Shown piece by piece: positions 1-5,562 of a stretch of 8,255 nt of DNA. The position numbers and the translations under genes are program-made. The stretch's first letter is position 1; each line of letters begins with the position of its first letter. Origin of the DNA: Clostridia bacterium (GTDB lineage Bacteria; Bacillota_A; Clostridia; Christensenellales; Aristaeellaceae); assembly GCA_017525805.1 (NCBI GenBank), contig JAFXSH010000155.1, positions 1 to 8,255 on the forward strand, given 5' to 3'. A model generated the notes under the pieces. It ran no database searches, was not told the origin of the DNA, and worked only from the letters and a program-made list of their open reading frames with translations.

Positions 1-599
1 GCGCCGGACAGAGGCAGCACCACGTAGATGAAGAACTTCGTGTTGCCGCAGCCATCCAGCTTGGCCGCCTCCATCAATTCCATTGGAATGTTGGTTTTAA
101 AGAACGTGCGGCCCACAATCATGTTGTAAACGCCCATGCACCCCGGCAGTATCAGCGACCACCAGGTGTTCAGAATGCCCGTGGATCGCACAATGATGTA
201 AGTAGGCATCATACCGCCGCTCACAAACATGGTCAGGATGTAGAACAGCGTGATGGGGCGTTTGAGCGTGAAGTCCGGACGGCTCAGTGCGTAGGAAGTA
301 GGGATGGTGACCAACAGGTTGATCGAGGTGCCCATGATCGTGATGATCAGGGAGTTGAGGAAGCCGCGCATGACGGTCTTCGTCTTGAAGACTTCCTTAT
401 AGCCGTCCAGCGTGAAGCCCACAGGGGCCAGCGTAACCTTGCCGGCTGACACCTCGATGGGATCGGAAATGGAGGAAATAATGACGAAATACAGCGGATA
501 CGCGACGATCAGGAAGATGAAAGTGAGGATGATGAATATGACGGTGTCATAGATGACATCTCCGCGGGCACGCTTGAGTTTCCTGTGCGTGTTTTCCAT
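1..599 (-). CDS. Carbohydrate ABC transporter permease, LplC/YtcP-like (partial, 3' end outside window)
   Basis: This is the second inner-membrane permease of a CUT1-type sugar importer. The protein begins MENTHRKLKRARGD, a basic cytoplasmic tail, followed by a first hydrophobic helix (VIFIILTFIFLIVAYPLYFV) and the motif ISDPIEVSAGKVTL typical of LplC/YtcP-like (COG0395) permeases. Further helices follow around SLIITIMGTSINLLVTIP and ITLFYILTMFVSGGMMPTY. The last visible stretch is the EAA loop (MELMEAAKLDGCGNTKFF), which docks on the ATPase. About 199 codons are inside the window; a complete protein of this family is near 290-300 residues. The ATG at 599-597 has a purine-rich ribosome binding site (AGAGGAGGAAGGA, around 604-616). 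It follows the lplB-like stop by only 17 nt, so the two genes are co-transcribed. The substrate cannot be told from the sequence; relatives import oligosaccharides delivered by a lipoprotein binding protein, which is not in the window. Confidence 0.93.
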   Translation of the reverse strand, partial: MENTHRKLKRARGDVIYDTVIFIILTFIFLIVAYPLYFVIISSISDPIEVSAGKVTLAPVGFTLDGYKEVFKTKTVMRGFLNSLIITIMGTSINLLVTIPTSYALSRPDFTLKRPITLFYILTMFVSGGMMPTYIIVRSTGILNTWWSLILPGCMGVYNMIVGRTFFKTNIPMELMEAAKLDGCGNTKFFIYVVLPLSG

Positions 600-616
600 A
601 TATCCTTCCTCCTCTC

Positions 617-1552
617 TCAGAAAAGTGCGTTGTCGCTCAGCTTGCCGGTGATGAAATTGACCGTGATCAGCAAAACCGAGTTGACGAGGCTGTTCATCAG
701 ACCGACTGCGGACGAGTAGGAAATATCTCTGTCGATAATGCCGCGCCGATAGGTATAGGTGGCGATAATGTCGGACACTGGCAGGTTCAGGGCGTTCTGC
801 AGCGCGTACGCCTTTTCGAAACCGACTGACAGAACCGAGCCCATGTTCATAATAAGCAGCATCGTCATTGTAGGCGCGAGGAAGGGAAGGTCGATGTACA
901 GAACACGCTGGAACTTGGTCGCCCCGTCCACAATTGCGGCTTCGTGGTATTCGGGGGAAACGCCGGCCAGCGCCGCGAAGTAGATGACGGACGACCAGCC
1001 CATGCCCTGCCACACGCCAGACCACACATAGATGTGGCGCCACATGCTGACCTCGGCCATGAAATTGATGGTCTCGCCCCCGAACGCGCGGATGACGTTG
1101 TTCACGACGCCTACGCGGGGAGAGAGGAACAGAATCAGCATGCCGCACATGACGATGGTCGAAATGAAGTTCGGCGCGTAGGTGACGGCCTGGATGACCT
1201 TGCGGTATCTCTTGTGGCGGAAGGAGTTGAGCATCAGCGCCAGGATGACCGCCACGGGGAAGCCGGCGGCCAGCGAATAGAGGCTCAGGTACAAGGTATT
1301 GCGAACCAGCACGAACCAGTCCGCGCTGTTGAAGAATTTTGCGAAGTTCTTCAGGCCCACCCAGTCGCTGCCCCAGATGCCCTTCTTCATCTTGTAGTTG
1401 CGGAACGCGATCTGCACGCCGTAAATGGGAATGTAGTGGTAGATGATCGTGAACACGATGCCGGGCAGGCAGAAGAAGAGCAAATCCCAGTTGCCCCGCA
1501 TCCGCTGCAGGAACGAACGCTTTTTCTTCGGGGTCACAGCGTTCACAGTCAT
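617..1552 (-). CDS. Carbohydrate ABC transporter permease, LplB-like
   Basis: This 311-residue protein is the first permease of the pair and belongs to the LplB (COG4209) branch of sugar ABC permeases. After a basic N-terminus (KKKRSFLQRMRGNWDLLFF) it has about six hydrophobic segments, near residues 23-45, 85-108, 125-143, 176-197, 224-246 and 283-301. The signature IYHYIPIYGVQIAFRNYK at about 37-54 and the EAA loop at about 204-226 (EAAIVDGA, then LPFLAP) are characteristic. The EAA loop contacts the ATP-binding subunit, which in this family is often a shared MsmX-like ATPase encoded elsewhere. The ATG at 1552-1550 has an excellent Shine-Dalgarno (TAAGGAGGGG, 1570-1561) at 8 nt. Length is normal and no lesion is seen. 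It is the first gene after a strong promoter at 1645-1673 and is followed closely by the lplC-like gene. Family assignment is firm; the substrate is unknown. Confidence 0.95.
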   Translation of the reverse strand: MTVNAVTPKKKRSFLQRMRGNWDLLFFCLPGIVFTIIYHYIPIYGVQIAFRNYKMKKGIWGSDWVGLKNFAKFFNSADWFVLVRNTLYLSLYSLAAGFPVAVILALMLNSFRHKRYRKVIQAVTYAPNFISTIVMCGMLILFLSPRVGVVNNVIRAFGGETINFMAEVSMWRHIYVWSGVWQGMGWSSVIYFAALAGVSPEYHEAAIVDGATKFQRVLYIDLPFLAPTMTMLLIMNMGSVLSVGFEKAYALQNALNLPVSDIIATYTYRRGIIDRDISYSSAVGLMNSLVNSVLLITVNFITGKLSDNALF

Positions 1553-1599
1553 AGCGCGGTCCCCTCCTTACATGGAAAAATCATAAGAATACTTGCCAC

Positions 1600-1620
1600 T
1601 TATATTGAAATCGCATATAA
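1600..1620 (-). promoter_or_regulatory. Possible operator (inverted repeat / cre-like) in the lplB leader
   Basis: An inverted repeat TTATAT-9 nt-ATATAA lies about 18-38 bases downstream of the predicted lplB transcription start. Overlapping it at 1606-1619 is TGAAATCGCATATA, which matches the CcpA cre consensus TGWAANCGNTNWCA with two mismatches and keeps the central CG. Carbon catabolite control by roadblock would suit a sugar importer. The match is imperfect and the region AT-rich, so this is tentative. Confidence 0.25.
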
Positions 1621-1644
1621 TACTCTCAAAAAATTATCATAAAT

Positions 1645-1673
1645 ATTCTAACATGGCGTTTAAAGATTGTCAA
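1645..1673 (-). promoter_or_regulatory. Sigma-A-type promoter with extended -10, for the lplB-lplC operon
   Basis: Read on the minus strand, a perfect -35 TTGACA (1673-1668) is followed by 17 bp and the -10 TAGAAT (1650-1645). A TG one base upstream of the -10 makes it an extended -10 element. The predicted start is near 1638, giving a leader of about 86 nt to the lplB ATG. The promoter lies wholly outside the insertion sequence (19 bp beyond its left end), so it is native to the locus and is not a hybrid promoter made by the element. Confidence 0.85.
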
Positions 1674-1692
1674 TCCCTCACAAAGAAAATAT

Positions 1693-1707
1693 CAGGGCAA
1701 TCGCTTA
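1693..1707 (+). repeat. Left terminal inverted repeat of the IS
   Basis: CAGGGCAATCGCTTA is the perfect reverse complement of 2948-2962. Beyond 15 bp the two ends diverge. The last three bases encode the transposase stop codon on the minus strand. Confidence 0.93.
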
Positions 1708-2868
1708 CGAAAAAGCCCAGTTTTTTACGACAGCGAGAGCATAGGGAAAAGACCAAGCGCAGCGCTGGCGTTTGCCGGTAAGGGAATCCTTGGCAGAAGT
1801 ATCGGCTTTGAGCATTTGCATGCAAAGCTTACGGAACATATTGATCACGACGGCTGCATGACCTAAGGTGACATGCACGTCGTCTTCATGGAAACAGCAA
1901 TCAAGGCACCAATGAAGTTTGTTTTCAATACACCAATGCTTCCGTTGAAGGGATAGAAACCGTTCTGCGGTCATTTCCTGGTGGCTGAACAGGAAGTAAT
2001 GAAATACGCCGCTGACTTCCCCTGTATCCAGCATGGTGCGGGTAGAGCGCATCACAGCAACACCGTGCAGGAAGGGCCAATCATGACGCTCCCTAAGCCA
2101 TTCAGTCTCATCAAACAGCCAACATTCACGCTTTTCTATCCGTCCATGACCTTTTTCATTTGTTTCCGCGTATCGGTCATTTTGTTTCAACTCGTCTTTT
2201 TCCTGCGGCAAGACATCTGATTCAGCGTATAGTTTGATGTCGTCCAGCAGCAGCGGCTGGTTTTCCTTTACAGGAAGGATATAATCCGCGCCTTTGTCAT
2301 GAATCGCTTCCGCTATGTTTCGATGCGTTCCCATAGCGTCTATCGTTACCGTGCAATTCTTCAATGCCAGTATTTCCAACAGTTTGGGGATGGCTGTCAA
2401 TTCATTGCTTTTTTCTTCTGTCGCCATCTGCCCAAGCACCAGTTCAAGGTCGCTTAAAAATGCTGTCTCTATATGGATGGCTTTGTGTTCCTTGTTCCCG
2501 CTTCTCCGTATTGTTTTTCCGTCCAACGCCACTACCCGATCTTTGTTCTCCCCCTCCTTGATGCTCTCAATGAATATTTGAAAGCACTTTTCCACCGCCT
2601 TTATGTCCACTCGGCTGAATACGTCTCCGAATACATTGTGCGATGGCACGCCGTTCGGCAATTCAAGGTATTGCCGCAATTCCTCCAAATGCAGTTCGCA
2701 AAATACCTGCATCCCTGTATATGTCTCCGCACCACACAGGATCCCGAACATTCCCAGAAACAGGATGTCCCGTAATGAATACTTGATTGCATTTCCTGCC
2801 CGATGATCCGGTACTTCTTCCAATAATTGCAACAATGTCTTTGTTTCTGCTTTTGTCAAAGTAATCAT
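1705..2868 (-). CDS. ISAs1-family DDE transposase
   Basis: This 387-residue transposase would cut and join the ends of the surrounding element. An N-terminal conserved region (PDHRAGNAIKYSLRDILFLGMF, about 20-41, and GVPSHNVFGDVFSRVD, about 73-88) precedes the RNase-H-like catalytic fold. The likely catalytic triad is D116 in ALDGKTIRRS, D177 in TIDAMGTH and E315 in HWCIENKLHW. The flanking family signatures LVLGQMATEEKSNELTAIP (144-161), LPVKENQP and HGRIEKRECW are all present. Length is normal and no frameshift is seen, so the enzyme looks functional. The ATG at 2868-2866 has a modest Shine-Dalgarno (AAGGTGAG) directly upstream, and both lie in the loop of a 12-bp hairpin, which suggests translational control. 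The gene is co-directional with the SpoIID-like gene upstream and could receive read-through transcription from it. Confidence 0.95.
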   Translation of the reverse strand: MITLTKAETKTLLQLLEEVPDHRAGNAIKYSLRDILFLGMFGILCGAETYTGMQVFCELHLEELRQYLELPNGVPSHNVFGDVFSRVDIKAVEKCFQIFIESIKEGENKDRVVALDGKTIRRSGNKEHKAIHIETAFLSDLELVLGQMATEEKSNELTAIPKLLEILALKNCTVTIDAMGTHRNIAEAIHDKGADYILPVKENQPLLLDDIKLYAESDVLPQEKDELKQNDRYAETNEKGHGRIEKRECWLFDETEWLRERHDWPFLHGVAVMRSTRTMLDTGEVSGVFHYFLFSHQEMTAERFLSLQRKHWCIENKLHWCLDCCFHEDDVHVTLGHAAVVINMFRKLCMQMLKADTSAKDSLTGKRQRCAWSFPYALAVVKNWAFS

Positions 2869-2888
2869 CTCACCTTATTACTTTGACA
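2854..2888 (-). promoter_or_regulatory. Perfect 12-bp hairpin displaying the transposase SD and start codon in its loop
   Basis: TGTCAAAGTAAT (2854-2865) and ATTACTTTGACA (2877-2888) are exact reverse complements separated by 11 nt. On the mRNA the loop is exactly AAGGUGAG plus AUG. The hairpin would form in transcripts from the element's own promoter and in read-through transcripts. It could limit ribosome access, as fold-back structures do in other insertion sequences, or it could be a protein-binding operator in DNA. The structure is plain in the sequence; its effect is inference. Confidence 0.75.
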
Positions 2889-2918
2889 TCCTACGCCTAA
2901 ATTCCTTTTGGTAATAAA

Positions 2919-2947
2919 ATTGTAATATTATTGTAACTTAATCGCAA
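2919..2947 (-). promoter_or_regulatory. Likely transposase promoter
   Basis: On the minus strand TTGCGA (2947-2942), 17 bp and TACAAT (2924-2919) form a plausible sigma-A promoter inside the right end of the element. Transcription would begin near 2912, giving a leader of about 44 nt that contains the start-codon hairpin. The -35 sits in a palindrome next to the right terminal repeat, so transposase bound to the end might block it. Confidence 0.5.
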
Positions 2948-2956
2948 TAAGCGATT
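2940..2956. repeat. Sub-terminal palindrome at the right end of the IS
   Basis: AATCGC-AATAA-GCGATT is a 6-bp inverted repeat overlapping the inner part of the right terminal repeat and the -35 of the transposase promoter. The left end has no counterpart, so the two ends are not equivalent. Confidence 0.6.
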
Positions 2957-2962
2957 GCCCTG
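2948..2962 (-). repeat. Right terminal inverted repeat of the IS
   Basis: TAAGCGATTGCCCTG is the perfect reverse complement of 1693-1707. Its outer base G2962 is immediately followed by a terminator stem in the flanking DNA. Confidence 0.93.
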
Positions 2963-2985
2963 CTCTCCGGTGGCAAACCGGAGAG
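2963..2985 (-). terminator. Terminator stem of the SpoIID-like operon, interrupted by the IS at its U-tract
   Basis: CTCTCCGGT (2963-2971) and ACCGGAGAG (2977-2985) make a perfect 9-bp GC-rich stem with a GGCAA loop, 46 bp after the SpoIID-like stop. On the minus strand the T-tract should follow directly, but the insertion sequence begins at the next base. On the other side of the element the minus strand reads ATATTTTCTTT, which would make a serviceable T-tract if the flanks were rejoined. As it stands the stem lacks a U-run and probably terminates poorly. Confidence 0.65.
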
Positions 2986-3031
2986 CCAATTGCATAACCT
3001 TCTTTTATTTGTACCAGCCCGCGTCCGCTTC

Positions 3032-4750
3032 CTATTCTTTTTGGACGAATTCCTTCATTACATATCCCGTCAGATCATCGGTGCGCACGTTGAGCCATTG
3101 CTCGCCCTCTTCCAGCACGATCAGCTGCTGGCCATAATACAGCTGCCGAAGCACCTCCGCCTGGGTGTTGGGCGCGGCCCGCATGTTCAGGTAGGAGTTG
3201 ACCCCGATATTGGTCACGGTCACCCGATACTGGCCAGGGCCGGGCGTAACGGTCAGGGGCTGCGCGGTGGGGCGGGGCGTGGGCGTAGCGGCGGGGCCGG
3301 GGGTCGTCAGGAACGTGCGGGCAAGAGGCGTGGGCTGGGCGTAGGTGTAATTCACAGCCGCCACCTGCATGCCGGGGTAATAGAAGCGCAGAATTTGATC
3401 ATAGGTCCAGTGGTAGATATCCGCCATGCGCTGCGCTCCCCGCTGGCTCATGCCCACGCCATGGCCGAAACGCCGGGATTCCAGCACAAAGGCCGTGTCC
3501 GTTTCCCGCACGGTAATCAACTCGTTCCTGCCGCCGTTGATGGACAGGTCCAGCGCGCTTTCCACCAGCGGAAAAATTTCCAGCGTGACCAGCACAGGCT
3601 GGGACAGCGTTTCCATTTGCGACCATTGCTCCCGCGTTTTGCCTGTTTCCGCCGGGGCGGCGGTGGGCGCGGGCGTTTCGCCGGTCATGACTGTAAAGAT
3701 GGAAATATCTTCTTCTTCATCCTCCGTCAGCAGCCGCCTGGCCTGCACCGTGAGCGACAGGCGCAGCAGGGTCATGATTTTGGAGGGGGAATCGGTATAC
3801 AGGGGCACGGCTGTTTCCGCCCCGGCGATGCCGGTAACGCGGATATGCTCCATGTCCCCGTCATAGCCCCTGCTCTCCAGAGTCTCTGAAAGCGCCCCTA
3901 AAACGGGCTCTTTCAGCTTCCCCAAGTCGCCGTTGCCGGACAGTTCCTTGGGCAGGGCCGCCTGCTTTACCACGCTTTCCGGGTTTTCCAAATCGTAGGG
4001 ATCGTCAACCATCACCAGATAGTTATAATCCCCATTCCCCCACACGTGGGACGCCAGCTCCGTCTGGCCGCCGTTGCTGGCTGAATAGTAGCACTCCGCC
4101 AGCGCGCCCTGGTAGAAGCCGCACAGGCCCGCCGTTTCCCTCACCGCCTGGGCGGCGTTCACGTGCTGGGCCTTTACGCCGTAGTACGCCTGGTCGTTGG
4201 TATTATCCACCACGTCGTAATCCGGGTTTGCCCCCGCCTTGCGCAGAGCGTAGGTGCGGGCCGCCACAGCCTGGGCTTTCAGCGCTTCCACGGGGAAGCT
4301 GTCGCTCATTTCATAGGGCACCACGCCCAGCAGGTATTCTTCCACCGGCGCGTGCAGCACCGCCCGAAGCTGGCCGTCCCGAATGGACAGCACCAGATCG
4401 CCGGGATGCAGTTCGTATGCGCCGTTCACCCGCAGGCCGTTTTCCTGCCCGTCCGCCACCGCGTGGCGCACCAGGGTGAGCTGCTTCCCCGCGTCCAGGG
4501 CCATCCCCTCGTAATATACCATCAGCGAGCCGCCGGAAATTGCCACGATCACCTTGCTTCCCCGCTGAAAAGAGAGCTCGTTCAAGGTATAGCTGCCGTC
4601 CAGGGAAAGCTCCACGCGGTTGGTCAAATTCAGCCTGGTCAAAAGCACCCGCACGACGCCGGTATTCTTTTCCGCCCGGGCGGGCAGCATCGGCGGCAGA
4701 AGCAGCAGCAGCGCCAGGGCCAGCGCGGCGAAGCGGTAGCGATTTTTCAA
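3032..4750 (-). CDS. Secreted SpoIID/LytB-domain protein with C-terminal SH3b domain
   Basis: The product is probably a peptidoglycan-remodelling enzyme acting outside the membrane. SpoIID family members are lytic transglycosylases that cut stripped glycan strands during engulfment. With the TTG start it has 572 residues. A signal peptide spans about 1-26 (hydrophobic ALALALLLLLPP, predicted cut after ARA). The first SpoIID block is at about 128-248 (EEYLLGVVPYEM, with E147 the likely catalytic acid, then VEALKAQAVAARTYAL and SASNGG). A long insertion follows at about 249-415, including an acidic run and a Pro/Ala/Thr stretch. The second SpoIID block is at about 418-468 (FGHGVGMSQRGAQ). A Pro/Thr-rich linker (about 471-506) leads to an SH3b domain (about 507-572; YLNMRAAPN, WLNVR, GYVMKEFV). 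B. subtilis SpoIID is about 340 residues and lacks SH3b, so orthology is unproven. It lies 62 nt after the C39-like gene, probably in the same operon. Confidence 0.88.
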   Translation of the reverse strand: MKNRYRFAALALALLLLLPPMLPARAEKNTGVVRVLLTRLNLTNRVELSLDGSYTLNELSFQRGSKVIVAISGGSLMVYYEGMALDAGKQLTLVRHAVADGQENGLRVNGAYELHPGDLVLSIRDGQLRAVLHAPVEEYLLGVVPYEMSDSFPVEALKAQAVAARTYALRKAGANPDYDVVDNTNDQAYYGVKAQHVNAAQAVRETAGLCGFYQGALAECYYSASNGGQTELASHVWGNGDYNYLVMVDDPYDLENPESVVKQAALPKELSGNGDLGKLKEPVLGALSETLESRGYDGDMEHIRVTGIAGAETAVPLYTDSPSKIMTLLRLSLTVQARRLLTEDEEEDISIFTVMTGETPAPTAAPAETGKTREQWSQMETLSQPVLVTLEIFPLVESALDLSINGGRNELITVRETDTAFVLESRRFGHGVGMSQRGAQRMADIYHWTYDQILRFYYPGMQVAAVNYTYAQPTPLARTFLTTPGPAATPTPRPTAQPLTVTPGPGQYRVTVTNIGVNSYLNMRAAPNTQAEVLRQLYYGQQLIVLEEGEQWLNVRTDDLTGYVMKEFVQKE

Positions 4751-4758
4751 GTTTTGTG

Positions 4759-4767
4759 CCTCCCTCC
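4759..4767 (-). promoter_or_regulatory. Ribosome binding site that sets a TTG start for the SpoIID-like gene
   Basis: GGAGGGAGG on the minus strand lies 8 nt before the TTG at 4750-4748. Starting there gives a clean signal peptide (MKNRYRF, then the hydrophobic core). The longer frame from a GTG at 4816 has no good ribosome binding site, overlaps the upstream stop codon and would put 22 extra residues before the signal peptide. Confidence 0.8.
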
Positions 4768-4812
4768 ACTTGATTTTTTCTATTGATATGACGTAAGGCG
4801 GCGTATATTTCT

Positions 4813-5466
4813 TCACGCCGTGGGAAAAACCCGATGCAGCAAATTGAAATCCCGCACCGTGGGCAAGCTGACCCAGAACAGGGCATACGCGGTCTGGAAG
4901 CCGCAGATATCTCCCCGTTCATTCAGCAGGGGAAAAACGATCTCGCTGCCAGGCACACAGTCCCGCACCGCGTTTTTCACCCGTTCATCGGCGCTTTCGC
5001 TGTAGGGATCGGCGGCAAGGGCCTGCTTTTCCCCGTCCACCGTTCGCGCGCCCACCAGGGCCACGATGTGCCCTGGCCGCAGATTGCACAGCGCCGCGTC
5101 CCCGGCGGCCAAATGCTCGTAAAGGGTATCCAGATCGTTGCGCAGGCCGTCAAAATCATAGGAAAAGCCGTATTTCCGGGCCAGGCCCTTGGTTTCCATG
5201 GCGGAAAGCAGGGCGGGGCGGTCCGTGCCGTCGTCTCCCCTGCCGCCGTTTTGGCAGGAAAAATCCGCCAGTTCCTCCGGGTTCACCCTTTCCCCGCCTA
5301 AGAAACATACGGCGTTGGCAATGGAAAAAATGCCGCAGCCGGAATCGGTGAGGGTGCCGCGTCCTTCCCAGGCGTAGGGGTGGGTCCATTCCCGGCAGCG
5401 CTGGTTATGCAGGATGTAATTTGTTCCGTGATAAGAAAGGTCGATCGTTTTTCCGGTGACATTCAT
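4813..5466 (-). CDS. C39-like cysteine peptidase family protein (putative)
   Basis: This 217-residue protein has the layout of the papain-like C39/C39_2 family. A Gln lies in HNQRC (Q22), the probable nucleophile Cys44 is in TDSGCGIFSIANAV, the probable His133 is in RPGHIVALVGA, and an Asp follows at 153 in AADPYSES. These elements are seen in the expected order and spacing, but no substrate is indicated. The ATG at 5466-5464 is chosen because AAGGAG lies 10 nt upstream. The frame stays open to 5547, but that longer start lies upstream of the promoter at 5519-5547. Neither start gives a signal peptide or membrane helix, unlike many C39_2 proteins that are exported, so a cytoplasmic or spore-internal site is possible. 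Several other cysteines (residues 24, 54, 71, 127, 170, 188) are present. It follows sigG by about 96 nt and precedes the SpoIID-like gene by 62 nt. A job in sporulation or cell-wall metabolism is suggested by position only. Confidence 0.78.
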   Translation of the reverse strand: MNVTGKTIDLSYHGTNYILHNQRCREWTHPYAWEGRGTLTDSGCGIFSIANAVCFLGGERVNPEELADFSCQNGGRGDDGTDRPALLSAMETKGLARKYGFSYDFDGLRNDLDTLYEHLAAGDAALCNLRPGHIVALVGARTVDGEKQALAADPYSESADERVKNAVRDCVPGSEIVFPLLNERGDICGFQTAYALFWVSLPTVRDFNLLHRVFPTA

Positions 5467-5518
5467 AGAGAAAACGCTCCTTTGCTCAAATGCTTCTTCG
5501 ATTCCATTTCCATCATAT

Positions 5519-5547
5519 ATTATATCGAAAAAGCACGAAAATGCCAA
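5519..5547 (-). promoter_or_regulatory. Sigma-A-type promoter for the C39-like / SpoIID-like operon
   Basis: On the minus strand TTGGCA (5547-5542), 17 bp and a perfect TATAAT (5524-5519) form a strong vegetative-type promoter. The start would be near 5512, leaving a leader of about 45 nt. I see no terminator between the sigG stop (5563) and this promoter, so read-through from sigG is also possible. Confidence 0.8.
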
Positions 5548-5562
5548 CGGAAAGTTTTTTCT

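Larger units (their letters stand above)
1693..2962 (-). mobile_element. Complete ISAs1-family insertion sequence (1270 bp)
   Basis: The element is bounded by perfect 15-bp terminal inverted repeats beginning CAGGGCAATC and encodes a single intact DDE transposase on the minus strand. The transposase TAA stop (1705-1707) is inside the left repeat. Size (about 1.27 kb) and single-ORF organisation fit ISAs1. The element is visibly more AT-rich than the genes around it, indicating recent arrival from elsewhere. The flanking sequences (AAGAAAATAT on the left, CTCTCCGGTG on the right) do not match, so the 8-10-bp target duplication expected of this family is missing. The right end abuts a terminator stem. 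Confidence 0.93.

Noticed and set aside
944..1642. Long plus-strand open frames (also 2990-3889, 4163-4786 and 5380-6030)
   Set aside because: They lie antisense to well-supported minus-strand genes, have low-complexity His/Gln/Arg/Gly-rich translations typical of GC-rich antisense frames, and have no ribosome binding sites or family motifs.
1708..1735. A-run / T-run near the left IS end as a transposase terminator
   Set aside because: On the minus strand AAAAAA-CTGGGC-TTTTT could pair, but the stem is nearly all A-T with a bulge, too weak to call a terminator.
4785..4792. GTCATATC on the minus strand, resembling a sigma-E -35 before the SpoIID-like gene
   Set aside because: No sequence resembling the -10 CATACAAT lies at the required 12-15 bp spacing; the site would also overlap the ribosome binding region.
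4748..4816. Longer GTG start (4816) for the SpoIID-like gene
   Set aside because: It overlaps the upstream stop codon, lacks a good ribosome binding site and would bury the signal peptide 22 residues inside the protein. The TTG at 4750 has GGAGGGAGG at 8 nt.
4311..4922. 203-residue minus-strand frame overlapping the SpoIID-like and C39-like genes
   Set aside because: It is an out-of-frame reading of two genes with clear domain signatures, and its Arg/Gly/Ala-rich sequence matches no family.
5464..5547. Longer frame of the C39-like protein starting at 5547
   Set aside because: The extra 27 residues overlie the TTGGCA/TATAAT promoter, have no ribosome binding site and show no signal peptide or homology. 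ATG at 5466 has AAGGAG upstream.
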